NCBI RefSeq assembly: GCF_046097095.1 | Contig: NZ_CP175698.1 | Coordinates: 1,984,001 to 2,048,000 of the forward strand | Length of the DNA: 64,000 nt | Direction: 5' to 3' | Source of the DNA: Natrinema sp046097095 | GTDB taxonomy: Archaea > Halobacteriota > Halobacteria > Halobacteriales > Natrialbaceae | Part shown: positions 36,857 through 45,067 of the stretch, in pieces | Layout of the letters: each line of letters starts with the position of its first letter | Position numbering within the stretch: the first letter of the stretch is position 1 | Program-made: the position numbers and the translations under genes | The notes under the pieces: generated by a model | Told to the model about the DNA's origin: nothing | What the model saw: the letters and a program-made list of their open reading frames with translations, nothing else | Databases searched by the model: none

Positions 36857-37703
36857 GGACACCGTTTCGGACCCGATCGCCATAAGTACCGCTTCGGCTG
36901 CAAGCGATACCCGTGTTCAGTCTTAGCAGAGTATTATGCCGCTATCGCTGACGGAAATCCATTGTAGCCGCCGTATCCTGTGTGTGGGTAACACACTGTT
37001 GTGCATCGAACTCAAGTGCGTCACGTGACTACCGCCAGTGGGGTAGCCAAATGGGTTGAGTGTTATTTTCAGCAAGTTTTCGGTCCATTCGTTCGAACGG
37101 ATGAACGACGGCACGTACCGCGCAGGGCTCTCAGCATCTGGTAGCACCATCATACGAAGAGCGAGAGTGCATTTCGATAAGATCCGCATCGAATTGAATC
37201 AGTCGACTGTCGTAAACTTGGATACCAGTTGGTGTGCTTGATGGGTTCCATTGGCCGGTACCGAAACACGGCTGATGGGTCCGAGACCGATGCAGCAATA
37301 ATTGCCGGGAAAGCGTGCGCTCGGAGCTGATCGCGTGGTCACGAATCCACCGGTCATCGGCCCGGTCTCGAGGAACGTTCGATGATAGTCGTGTCGTTCG
37401 GGACAACTGGCGGCAGAAGCAATCGTACCGCGAGACTCGAGATAGCATGTCCGATCGATGACGAGCAAGCACCACTGCTGGATCACGTCGACCGGAGAGA
37501 AGAACGCTATCTGTGGCGTTCGAACGGAAGTCGGTCGCCGTCGTGAACGCGACTACCAATCGCAAGGAACCTGACAGCGTTCGCCTCCGGCTCGAACTAG
37601 ACGACCTCTCGGCGGAGTAACGGTCTCGGCGGCCGTGCCAGCGCCTGCCGTCGCAGGCTCGTGGCTTTTTCGCTCGGCAGGTGAACGACCGACTGGTCAC
37701 ACC
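36857..37703 (+). other. 847-base stretch without a convincing gene
   Basis: All six frames are broken by stops or lack haloarchaeal codon and amino-acid usage. Short plus-strand frames (for example one ending at 37241, and a 25-codon one ending at 37619 with the acidic end LRLELDDLSAE) could be relics of decayed genes. The base composition is less GC-rich than in surrounding genes. No repeat, tRNA or terminator is evident. Confidence 0.5.
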
Positions 37704-38198
37704 ATGAGCATGGACACTATTCAGGACCTGTTCGAGCACGGCCTCGAGGATATTTACCACGCGGAGCATCAGCTACTCGACGCGCTCGAGGAACTCGAGC
37801 GAAATACCGATCGCGAGGAGATCTCTCAGGCGTTCGCGGAGCACCGCGAGGAGACGCAGGACCAGATCGACCGGCTAGAGGAGGTCTTCGACGAGTTCGG
37901 CGAACCGCCGGAAAAAGAGGAATGCGAAGGGATCGAAGGACTCCTTGAGGAGTACGAGGAGTTCACGTCGATGGATCCATCCCAGGAGGTAATGGATTAC
38001 CACAATATGGCGGCCGCCGAGAAGACTGAGCATTACGAAATCGCCGCCTACGGGAACCTAATTCCGCTCGCCGATCAACTCGGGATGGACGAGGCCGCCG
38101 ACCGTCTCGAGCAGAACCTCCGTGAAGAACAGGACGCCCTTGACAAGCTGAAGGGGCTGACCGAAGATTTCGAGATCGACGCAATCCCGGCCGAGTGA
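37704..38198 (+). CDS. Ferritin-like DUF892 (YciE-type) protein
   Basis: The 164-residue all-helical protein has the DUF892 pattern: LFEHGLEDIYHAEHQLLDAL at the start with Glu and His metal ligands, a second helix with HREETQDQIDRLEEVF, and a third HNMAAAEKTEHYEIAAYGNL with the E-x-x-H ligand pair, ending in LREEQDALDKL. The ATG at 37704 was chosen over longer versions because the upstream residues are not family-like. Members are stress-induced di-iron ferritin-like proteins of uncertain function. A very small acidic gene follows 5 bases later and may be cotranscribed. Confidence 0.9.
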   Translation: MSMDTIQDLFEHGLEDIYHAEHQLLDALEELERNTDREEISQAFAEHREETQDQIDRLEEVFDEFGEPPEKEECEGIEGLLEEYEEFTSMDPSQEVMDYHNMAAAEKTEHYEIAAYGNLIPLADQLGMDEAADRLEQNLREEQDALDKLKGLTEDFEIDAIPAE

Positions 38199-38203
38199 TT
38201 TGC

Positions 38204-38335
38204 ATGGCCGACGATTCGGAGACTGAGGACGACCAGACGCAGTATGGCGGAACGCAAGATGAAGAGCCGACGACAGACGTCGACGAGAACGGCGACGAGG
38301 AGAGTGACGCCGAGGAGAGCGATGTCGACGAGTGA
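38204..38335 (+). CDS. Very acidic 43-residue protein
   Basis: An ATG at 38204, 5 bases after the DUF892 gene, opens a frame with MADDSETEDDQTQYGGTQDE followed by a Glu/Asp-rich tail. More than a third of residues are Asp or Glu, so the peptide is surely disordered in solution. The close spacing to the upstream gene suggests an operon. There are no recognisable motifs, and it may be a partner peptide of the ferritin-like protein; that is inference. A fortuitous acidic frame cannot be excluded. Confidence 0.5.
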   Translation: MADDSETEDDQTQYGGTQDEEPTTDVDENGDEESDAEESDVDE

Positions 38336-38450
38336 GACGTGACGTGCGGGCTGCATTCACCGATCGAGTCGACATCACTGCCCGCTCGCGAGGGTGGCTG
38401 CCGGGACGGTACGGCTTTTATCGCTCGGTGCATTACCCCCTCGTGTGACG

Positions 38451-38918
38451 ATGCGCGCTTACGAGGACGGCGACGAGGTGTCGATCAGGCCCGCAGAGCG
38501 TGCGGATCTCCTCGCGGTCGTTCGCATCGAGAACGACTCTTTCTCTCAGCCCTGGCCGTACGACGCTTTTGAGCGGTTTCTCGGCAATCCGGGGTTCCTC
38601 GTCGCCCAGATCGACGGCGAGATCGCGGGGTACATCATCGCCGACGTCACCCAGCAGATCGGCCGCTCGCTCGGCCACGTCAAGGACATTGCCGTCCACG
38701 CGGACCACCGCGGCGCGGGCATCGGCTCTGCGCTTCTCTCGCGTTCGCTTGGCGTCCTCGCCGCCCGCGGTGCCGAGACGGTCAAACTCGAGGTCCGGCG
38801 GTCGAACGACGGGGCGAAACGGCTCTACCGCGAGTTCGGCTTCGAACCGCTCCGGCGGGTACCCGGTTACTACGGCGACGGCGAGGACGCGATCGTGATG
38901 ATTCGGAAACTCGGGTAG
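38451..38918 (+). CDS. rimI: GNAT N-acetyltransferase, RimI-like (protein N-terminal alanine acetyltransferase)
   Basis: The 155-residue GNAT enzyme has the RimI-type layout: IRPAERADLLAVVRIENDSF, then SQPWPYDAFERFL, the acetyl-CoA loop HADHRGAGIGSALL (Q/RxxGxG/A), and LEVRRSNDGAKRLYREFGFE with YYGDGEDAIVMIRKL at the end. It probably acetylates N-termini of ribosomal or other proteins. The ATG at 38451 is preceded by a GTG two codons earlier (38445) that is equally possible, because a CTTTTA box about 28 bases upstream would make the latter leaderless. Confidence 0.9.
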   Translation: MRAYEDGDEVSIRPAERADLLAVVRIENDSFSQPWPYDAFERFLGNPGFLVAQIDGEIAGYIIADVTQQIGRSLGHVKDIAVHADHRGAGIGSALLSRSLGVLAARGAETVKLEVRRSNDGAKRLYREFGFEPLRRVPGYYGDGEDAIVMIRKLG

Positions 38919-38961
38919 GCGCTGGCGGGACGCTTTACCGGCTGGACCCGTACGCTCACCT

Positions 38962-39399
38962 ATGGGATATACCTGTCCGGTCTGTGACGCCGAAGAGGCT
39001 GATGCGGTTCATCTCGCGAACCATCTCGCGATCACCGCTTCGCTCGGACGCGAGGACCACCGCATGTGGCTTGAGGAGCACGCGCCCGACTGGAGCGACT
39101 GCAGTCCCGAGGAACTCGGCGAAATCGTCAGCGCACACGCAGACGAAATCGAGACACCGGATTTCGACACAGCCGGCCACCACCATGGCCACGAGCCAGG
39201 TCGTCCTGATTCGCTCGAGGGGGGAATCGCCCGCCAGAGCCGCCGACCGGGTCGCGGCTCGATGACCGCCGAGACCGAGGAGGTGCTCCAGGAAGCCGCT
39301 GAACTGACCCGAGAGATGCAGGGCGCAAGCGAGGCCGACGCGGACGAGGGTTCAGAATCTGACGGCGACGGCGACGCCGAGACGAACGAAAACGCGTAA
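38962..39399 (+). CDS. Haloarchaeal zinc-finger-containing protein, DUF5810-like
   Basis: This 145-residue protein has an N-terminal zinc knuckle (YTCPVCDAEEADAVHLANHL, with a C2H2-like spacing), a HAPDWSDCSPEELGEIVSAH helix and a His-rich GHHHGHE segment at about residue 73. The C-terminal part is acidic and disordered. I recall this arrangement as the haloarchaeal DUF5810 family, usually encoded beside a DUF5809 gene, which is the case here (24 bases downstream). No role is known to me. Nucleic-acid or protein binding through the finger is likely but unproven. Confidence 0.78.
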   Translation: MGYTCPVCDAEEADAVHLANHLAITASLGREDHRMWLEEHAPDWSDCSPEELGEIVSAHADEIETPDFDTAGHHHGHEPGRPDSLEGGIARQSRRPGRGSMTAETEEVLQEAAELTREMQGASEADADEGSESDGDGDAETNENA

Positions 39400-39423
39400 C
39401 TGTCCGTCGGTCGATCGGTCGGT

Positions 39424-39843
39424 ATGCACACGGTTGGAACGCTCTCGCCGTCGTCGACCGAGGCGGCACGCGAGCGCTACGAGGAGGTCGGCCCCGCGGC
39501 GCAGACGGTCGTCCGCGAAGTCGCGAAGGCCATGGCGTTCGACCGCGCAGAGTACGACGAGCGGGTCACCGGAGACGTCGTCGAAACCGCTCGAGACGCG
39601 CTCTTCGCGGGCTTGCTCGAGGTCCACGTCGGGGATCGCGAGGAGTTCGAGGAGTGGTGTGAGTCCGTCGACGCCGAGGTGACGACGGTGGGAAGCGAGA
39701 ACGTCGACCGCGTTGTCTGGCATGCCGGTCCTGACGGCGAGGCCGTCGCGGCGACGTTTCAAAACGAGGAAGATGCGGCGATCGCGACGCTCCGCCGACA
39801 GGTGTTCGGACGGCTGTACCGACCCCTCGTCGACCAGTCGTAA
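39424..39843 (+). CDS. Haloarchaeal DUF5809-like protein
   Basis: The 139-residue soluble protein starts MHTVGTLSPSSTEAARERYE and has a helical middle (VVREVAKAMAFDRAEYDERV), a FAGLLEVHVGDREEFEEWCE segment and a C-terminal alpha/beta part ending RRQVFGRLYRPLV. It follows the DUF5810-like gene by 24 bases. I recall the pair as conserved neighbours in haloarchaea, so a shared function is likely. No catalytic motif is visible. Confidence 0.75.
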   Translation: MHTVGTLSPSSTEAARERYEEVGPAAQTVVREVAKAMAFDRAEYDERVTGDVVETARDALFAGLLEVHVGDREEFEEWCESVDAEVTTVGSENVDRVVWHAGPDGEAVAATFQNEEDAAIATLRRQVFGRLYRPLVDQS

Positions 39844-40076
39844 CTCCCTCGAACGAGGCGGTCGGTAGGCCGATACCCCTCGCCCGATCGGTTCTGCCAC
39901 TACGGTCGTGACGGCTCGCCGACGCCGACGAGTTCCGTGGGTCGATTCGTTGCCGGCCGTCGCTCTCGGGAGTCGCGGTATCGAACCGCCGATCGATCAC
40001 GCCCGAGCGCACGTTCACGTTCGCTGCAAGGGGCCGAAACGTCACCTATTACCCGCTCGCGGATGCAGCGTTCGTC

Positions 40077-40661
40077 ATGACAGTCTCCGACGAGTGGACG
40101 CTCCTCGAAGAGCGGACCGAGTACGAGACCGGCTGGTACGACGGCGGGTACGACTTGCTCGAACAGCCCGACGGGAGCGAGAAACGCTACTACTGGGCCG
40201 ACTTGCCGCCGGCCGTCGTCGTCGTCGCGCGGATCGATGCCGACGTCCTCGAGGAGACCGACGGCGATGCCGAGTCCGCGGACGGCGACCGCCTCCTGTT
40301 CGTCGAGCAGTACCGTCCGACGATCCGCGAGACGCATCTCGAGCTCCCCGCGGGAATCGTTGAGGACGGCGAGTCCTACACGCAGGCTGCGGCCCGCGAA
40401 CTCGAGGAGGAGACCGGCTTTCGACCGACGAGCACCGCGCTCCTCGAAGCGTACGCCGTCGCGACGGGCGTCCTGCGCCACGACCGCGCCATCGTCTACG
40501 CCGAGGGGCTCGAGCTCGGAGAGCGCGAACTCGACACCAACGAGTTCCTCGAGGTGACGACGGTGCCGGTCGACGCGGCGCTCGAGCAGGTACGCGAGGG
40601 ACCGACGAACGACGCAACGCTGTCGGGGCTGTTGCTGGCGAAAGAAGACGGCCTCTTGTAG
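40077..40661 (+). CDS. Nudix hydrolase (ADP-ribose pyrophosphatase-like)
   Basis: The 194-residue protein carries a complete Nudix box: GIVEDGESYTQAAARELEEE followed by TGF, fitting GX5EX7REUXEEXGU. The preceding FVEQYRPTIRETHLELPAG is typical of ADP-sugar/ADP-ribose pyrophosphatases, which clip ADP-ribose to AMP and ribose 5-phosphate. The substrate is inferred from the subfamily look alone. An acidic insertion (EETDGDAESADGD) between strands looks like halophilic decoration. The gene stands between non-coding gaps of 233 and about 90 bases. Confidence 0.9.
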   Translation: MTVSDEWTLLEERTEYETGWYDGGYDLLEQPDGSEKRYYWADLPPAVVVVARIDADVLEETDGDAESADGDRLLFVEQYRPTIRETHLELPAGIVEDGESYTQAAARELEEETGFRPTSTALLEAYAVATGVLRHDRAIVYAEGLELGERELDTNEFLEVTTVPVDAALEQVREGPTNDATLSGLLLAKEDGLL

Positions 40662-40750
40662 TCCCGGTGGAAACCGAACCGGGCTCTGCTCCCACGGCTG
40701 TCGCGTCCCGACCCGTACCCTTATTCGGCCCGCCGCCTAACGCGCCGGTG

Positions 40751-41125
40751 ATGGACGGCGAAATCTCAACCGACGAGGTCAACGAACTCCTCGAGGACGA
40801 CGCCGACGTTCGCATCGTCGACATTCGGGACGAGCGCAACTTCGCGCACAGCCACATTCCCGGCAGCGAGAACATTCCCTTCCACGAACTCACGAACCGA
40901 GTCGACGAACTCGATGATGCCGACCGCATCGTCACCGTCTGTCCCCACGGCAAAGCGAGCGTTCAGGCTGCACAGCTTATCGGCTCCTACGAAGGGACCG
41001 CGGACGCCCGCGTCGAGAGCATGGACGGCGGCCTCGAGAAATACGGCATGAAATTCGGACTGGTTCGCGACGACGGGGACGAGTCGGCGGGCGGCGAATC
41101 GGCCGAGCGCGAGTCGCCGTTCTGA
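40751..41125 (+). CDS. Rhodanese-domain protein
   Basis: The 124-residue single-domain rhodanese begins ISTDEVNELLEDDADVRIVD and has the CH2A-type IRDERNFAHSHIPGSENIPF motif. The active-site loop is CPHGKAS with the persulfide-forming cysteine at C64. It ends in an acidic tail. It may carry sulfur for tRNA or cofactor thiolation, or detoxify; the sequence does not decide. I used the ATG at 40751; the longer frame to 40667 is not family-like, and a GTG at 40748 is adjacent. Confidence 0.92.
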   Translation: MDGEISTDEVNELLEDDADVRIVDIRDERNFAHSHIPGSENIPFHELTNRVDELDDADRIVTVCPHGKASVQAAQLIGSYEGTADARVESMDGGLEKYGMKFGLVRDDGDESAGGESAERESPF

Positions 41126-41272
41126 TTGCGGATCGGCCACCGTTCTCGTGTGCTGTCGGTTCGTATACCTGTGTGAACGTTAGCGACGCGACTAGTTGGC
41201 AGTGGCATCGAAAAAGCGGTGGTCGAGCGGCTCGGTCGCGGGTTCGGAAGTCGTCTCAGAGCATCGCGGGCA

Positions 41273-41566
41273 TTAGGCGACGTTGAAGCCGCGGTCCCGA
41301 AGGAACTCCTCGATGCGGCCGGTGTGGTTGCCTTGGAGTTCGATCTGGTCGTCCTCGACGGTGCCACCACAGGCGAACTTGGACTTGAGATCCGACGAGA
41401 GACTGTCGAGATCGACGTCCTTCGGATCGAATCCTTCGACGATCGTTACCTCTTTACCGTATCTGCGCTCGTCAATGCGGATGTTGAGTTGCTGTTGGCC
41501 CTTGGCCACGTCCTCGCAGACGCAGAGTTCCTGGGGCAGCCCGCACGTCGAGCAGACTTCCGACAT
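41273..41566 (-). CDS. Translation initiation factor aIF1 (SUI1 family)
   Basis: This 97-residue SUI1/eIF1-type factor acts on the small ribosomal subunit to promote start-codon selection. The N-terminal zinc knuckle is CSTCGLPQELCVCED, followed by QLNIRIDERRYGKEVTIVEG, the central FACGGTVEDDQIELQGNH and GRIEEFLRDRGF. This layout is typical of archaeal versions. A TATA box (minus strand, 41586-41601) about 29 bases before the ATG gives a leaderless gene. Confidence 0.95.
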   Translation of the reverse strand: MSEVCSTCGLPQELCVCEDVAKGQQQLNIRIDERRYGKEVTIVEGFDPKDVDLDSLSSDLKSKFACGGTVEDDQIELQGNHTGRIEEFLRDRGFNVA

Positions 41567-41585
41567 TACGTTCGTAGCTATGAAA

Positions 41586-41601
41586 CGGGCATATTAAACA
41601 C
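41586..41601 (-). promoter_or_regulatory. TATA box for the aIF1 gene
   Basis: Minus-strand GTTTAATATG is centred about 29 bases upstream of the ATG at 41566, the expected distance for leaderless initiation. Confidence 0.5.
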
Positions 41602-41708
41602 TATCGGGACCCGCATGCCCTCGCGCGGTTCTTTTTAAGTAAATCGGAAGTGTACCGACTGGCGAACGGTAGCGTCCGCGCTCACGTCCTGCAACTCCGC
41701 GGAGTCGG

Positions 41709-44012
41709 CTACGACTTCCGCTGGCGACCGAATAGCGGAAGGTACTCTCTGGCGAGATCGTCGACGACCGCGATCGCCTCGTCGGCCGCTGTCCGGTCGA
41801 CGCCGTCGCCGTAAATCGCCCGTTCGTAGCATTCGAGGACTCGTTCGGTTCGCGGATCGAGCGGCTCACCGTCGTCCTCGTCGGCCGTCTCCGAGAGCGC
41901 CGCCAGATACGCACGCGCCGACTCCGAGCGACGCCGCGGCCGGAACTGGCGTGCTAGGAGTCGCTCGAGCCGACGGAAGGCGCGCTCGGCGTCTCGGTCG
42001 GGATCGCCGCGGGAGCCGTGCCAGTAGATGCCGATTTCGCGACGAGCGCGCCCGGTCGCACCGGTTCGGCGCGCGGCGGCGGCGAGACCGACGAGCAAGA
42101 CGAGCCCGAGCGCGGCCGTTTCGCGCGTGATCGTGACGAACCCGGGGACCCACGCACTGCGATCGTCGCCATTGCGCTCGCCCGGTCCGCCGAGGTCCGA
42201 CGTGGAGACGTTCGGATCGGTCGTCTGGTTCCCCGATTGCGGCGTTTCGTTCGGTGTTCCGGGGTTCGACGGGCTCTCGTTTGGCGCACTTGGGTCTGTC
42301 ACGGGAGTGTCGTTGGGTACCGCGTCGCGTTCATCGCGAATCGGATCGTCTTCGCTTTCTTCGATGTCGGCCGCCTCGTTGCCGTTCATGCGGGCTTGCT
42401 GGAGGCGATCCGTGTGAACCGCGTTGCGCGACTCGCCGGGCGTCGGATCGAACCGCACCCAACCGTGGTCGGGGAAGTAGACCTCGACCCAGGCGTGAGC
42501 GTCGAGCCCGCGGACGAGATATTTGTCGTCGTCGATCTGCTGGCCGCTCGTGTAGCCGGTGACGTAGCGGGCCGGGATCCCCTCTTCGCGGAGCATCTGG
42601 GTCATCGTCGTCGCGAAGTAGACGCAGTAGCCGGCGTCCATCTCGAGCAAGAACCCCTCGGCGACGTTGCCGGGTGGCTGTGAGACGTCCAGCGAGTACG
42701 TTTTCGTCGACTCGAGGTGGTCTTCGATCGCGACCGCGGCCTCGTAGGGTGTGGTAGCGCCGGCCGTGATCTCGGCGGTGCGCCGGCGGAACGCGCTCGA
42801 GGTTCCCTCCGGCGTCTGGAGGTAGCGGTCGGTGATCTCGTCGGGGTAGTCGGTTCCAGCGGCCCGGAGCTCGCTCGGAGCGGGATCGATGACCGCGCTC
42901 TCGACGGTGTAGCTATCTCCCTTCTCGAGTGGCACGTCCGGCCGCGGTTGGCCGTGGGTAGAGAGCAAGGCCCGCCTAGCGGCGTCGTCACCGAGTGCCA
43001 GCGGCTGTGGCGCGACGGGCATGATACCCAGTTTCGTCTGGGCGGTGACGGTGTATTCGACGGTCTCGTAGTCACCGGGCGGGGCGTCCATCCGACCGTC
43101 GTACCGGCTGCTCTGTCCGGTCCGGATCCATTCGTCCCCGGTGAACCGATCGTAGACGCCGGTTCGCCAGTACGATGGCGTCTCGGATTCGACCGTAAAT
43201 CGAACCTCCGGCGAGAGGTCGACCTGGCCGCTGATCCCCGACCGCTGGGGCGCGGTGTCAAGCGTCGCTTCGAGCGTGCCGTCTTCGCCCTGAACGAGGT
43301 GGGTCGGTCCGGCCGGCTCCCCGGGGACGGCCGTGACGGTCAGCGAGAGGACGATGGCCAGCGCGAAGACGGCGGCTAGTAGGTCCGCCTGTGCGATCGA
43401 GCCGCCCCGGTTCTCGAGGTCGCCGAACGCGACGGCCCCGATGCCGGCGAGGGTGCCGGCTAACGTGACGAGCATGCCGGCATCGCCGGTCAGGACGAGA
43501 AAGCCAAGCGCCCCGCCACCCAGGAGGGCGCTCGAGCCGTAGCGGCCACGGAGGGCGAGATACCACGAGAGGAAGACGGGAGTCGGTGCAAATCCGAGCG
43601 TCCAGACGCCGGCCTGAACCATTCGGAGCAGCGGCAGACCGGTCGCGAGCGCGACGGTGTCGGAGACGATGGCGTCCATCGACGTGAGGACGACTCCGAG
43701 TTCGACGCCGGCAGACGTGAGGTAGTAGGCGAATCCGGCCACGGTGGCGGACAGCGCGATGGCTATGGCGGTCCGCGGGCGAACCGCTCGCGCGACCGCC
43801 GTCGCCCCGAGGAGCATCCCACCGACGATCACGAGTAGCGCTGTGCTCCCGCCGACGATCCTGGTCACCTCGTAGAGGACGCTCACGTACGAAGCCGTCA
43901 GGACGAGTATGCAACCGAGCGCCAGTCGGCGGAGGGCGTCGCCCTCGAGGGAGCCGTCCGCGTCGACCGCGATCGTTCGCTCGCCGGCGTCCCTTGCCGA
44001 GTCAGCGCTCAC
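41709..44012 (-). CDS. Membrane transglutaminase-like protein (TgpA type, DUF3488/transglutaminase/DUF4129)
   Basis: The 767-residue protein has about six hydrophobic segments in its first 220 residues (after a Ser/Asp-rich start), a long extracellular beta-rich part, and then the transglutaminase core: GYCVYFATTMTQMLREEGIP with catalytic Cys near 462, DAHAWVEVYF with His near 505, and RFDPTPGE with Asp near 521. A Pro/Ser/Thr/Asn-rich linker follows, then a final membrane helix (FVTITRETAALGLVLLVGLA) and a cytoplasmic DUF4129-like domain (RRLERLLARQFRPRRRS). The GTG start overlaps the DUF58 gene's stop (GTGA at 44009-44012). The module moxR-DUF58-transglutaminase is common in archaea and bacteria. 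A cell-surface crosslinking or protease-like role is inferred. Confidence 0.9.
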   Translation of the reverse strand: MSADSARDAGERTIAVDADGSLEGDALRRLALGCILVLTASYVSVLYEVTRIVGGSTALLVIVGGMLLGATAVARAVRPRTAIAIALSATVAGFAYYLTSAGVELGVVLTSMDAIVSDTVALATGLPLLRMVQAGVWTLGFAPTPVFLSWYLALRGRYGSSALLGGGALGFLVLTGDAGMLVTLAGTLAGIGAVAFGDLENRGGSIAQADLLAAVFALAIVLSLTVTAVPGEPAGPTHLVQGEDGTLEATLDTAPQRSGISGQVDLSPEVRFTVESETPSYWRTGVYDRFTGDEWIRTGQSSRYDGRMDAPPGDYETVEYTVTAQTKLGIMPVAPQPLALGDDAARRALLSTHGQPRPDVPLEKGDSYTVESAVIDPAPSELRAAGTDYPDEITDRYLQTPEGTSSAFRRRTAEITAGATTPYEAAVAIEDHLESTKTYSLDVSQPPGNVAEGFLLEMDAGYCVYFATTMTQMLREEGIPARYVTGYTSGQQIDDDKYLVRGLDAHAWVEVYFPDHGWVRFDPTPGESRNAVHTDRLQQARMNGNEAADIEESEDDPIRDERDAVPNDTPVTDPSAPNESPSNPGTPNETPQSGNQTTDPNVSTSDLGGPGERNGDDRSAWVPGFVTITRETAALGLVLLVGLAAAARRTGATGRARREIGIYWHGSRGDPDRDAERAFRRLERLLARQFRPRRRSESARAYLAALSETADEDDGEPLDPRTERVLECYERAIYGDGVDRTAADEAIAVVDDLAREYLPLFGRQRKS

Positions 44013-45067
44013 GCGTGCACCTCCGTCCCACCCTCGGCGTCGCGATCAGGTCCGTTTCGATGCGTCTCGGGCTCGCCGTTCAGGCCGCCACGGAGTCGGT
44101 CGAAGGGGAGCTCGCGGCCGTCGACGGCGATCGTCGTTCCGTCCGCGTCGGTTCGAACCAGCACGTCCGCGTCCCGACGGGTGTGCTCCGGAAGCGAGCC
44201 GAATTCGGCGACGGCGAGCAGCCCCAGAAGGTCGCGGTGGTGTGATCGCCCCGACCCCGGCGGGTACGTTCCGTCGGGAACGGCGACCCCGACTGTCGCG
44301 CCCACCTCGAGCAGGGCGGTCACGACGCTGGCGGCGGCCGATGCCATCTCGTCGTCGCGGTCGGTGACGCACTCGGCGGCGACCGTGACGTCCCCGGCGT
44401 CGGCTTCGTCGTCGTACTCTACGACGGTCAGTTCGTCATCGGGGCGCTTGGCCGCGCTCTTCCAGTGGACGTCGCGTAGGGCGTCACCGCGGCGATACTC
44501 TCGGAGGTGGTCGAACTCCTCGGTGTCGCGCCGATCCGCGACGCCGGTCAGCGTCCGGAGATCGGCTGTGGGACCGCGACTCAGATCGCGAACGCGCGGA
44601 TAGACGAGGACGGCCGTCGGTTCCTCGTACTCGAAGCGCCGTTCGACGAGCCCGAGCACGTCGCTGACCGTGATCGATAGGGGGCCGATACGGCGCTCGC
44701 CTCGCTCCTCGAGTCGCACGTCGTACGCGAACGTCTCCTCGCCCTCCAGGGTGGTCTCGGTGACTGGCTCCTCGGCCGCCGAGAGTCCGTCGTCGACCGT
44801 ATCGCGAACGGCCGCGGCGACGGTCCCGTCGCTTTCGATCGTGACCTCAATCCGCCGCCGTTCGCCGATGAATCCCTCGCGGACGGGACGGCGGTCGATC
44901 CGCGGCCGGTCGGCCCGGCCGACAGCGAGGAGGCCGGCGAGCAAGACGACGGCGAGCGGGACGACGACGGCGTTCAACGCCCGCGGACCGGCCCACCAGC
45001 TCATCGCGACGGCGGCGGCGATCACGCCGACGGCGGTCCAGCCGCGAAGCGTGAGTCGCGCGTTCAT
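44009..45067 (-). CDS. DUF58 domain protein (MoxR partner)
   Basis: The 352-residue protein has two N-terminal membrane helices (about residues 10-45), then a beta-rich part (RIGPLSITVSDVLGLVERRF), and the DUF58 core: VYPRVRDL, then REYRRGDALRDVHWKSAAKR with its hallmark DxxRDIxWxxxAR-like motif and a vWA-like C-terminal stretch. Such proteins work with MoxR ATPases in assembling or activating membrane complexes. It overlaps both neighbours by 4 bases (ATGA at 45064 and GTGA at 44009), so moxR, DUF58 and transglutaminase are translationally coupled. Confidence 0.93.
   Translation of the reverse strand: MNARLTLRGWTAVGVIAAAVAMSWWAGPRALNAVVVPLAVVLLAGLLAVGRADRPRIDRRPVREGFIGERRRIEVTIESDGTVAAAVRDTVDDGLSAAEEPVTETTLEGEETFAYDVRLEERGERRIGPLSITVSDVLGLVERRFEYEEPTAVLVYPRVRDLSRGPTADLRTLTGVADRRDTEEFDHLREYRRGDALRDVHWKSAAKRPDDELTVVEYDDEADAGDVTVAAECVTDRDDEMASAAASVVTALLEVGATVGVAVPDGTYPPGSGRSHHRDLLGLLAVAEFGSLPEHTRRDADVLVRTDADGTTIAVDGRELPFDRLRGGLNGEPETHRNGPDRDAEGGTEVHA

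Noticed and set aside
37131..37769. 212-residue minus-strand frame in the intergenic gap
   Set aside because: It overlaps the start of the well-supported ferritin-like gene, is Ser/Arg-rich and has no recognisable domain.
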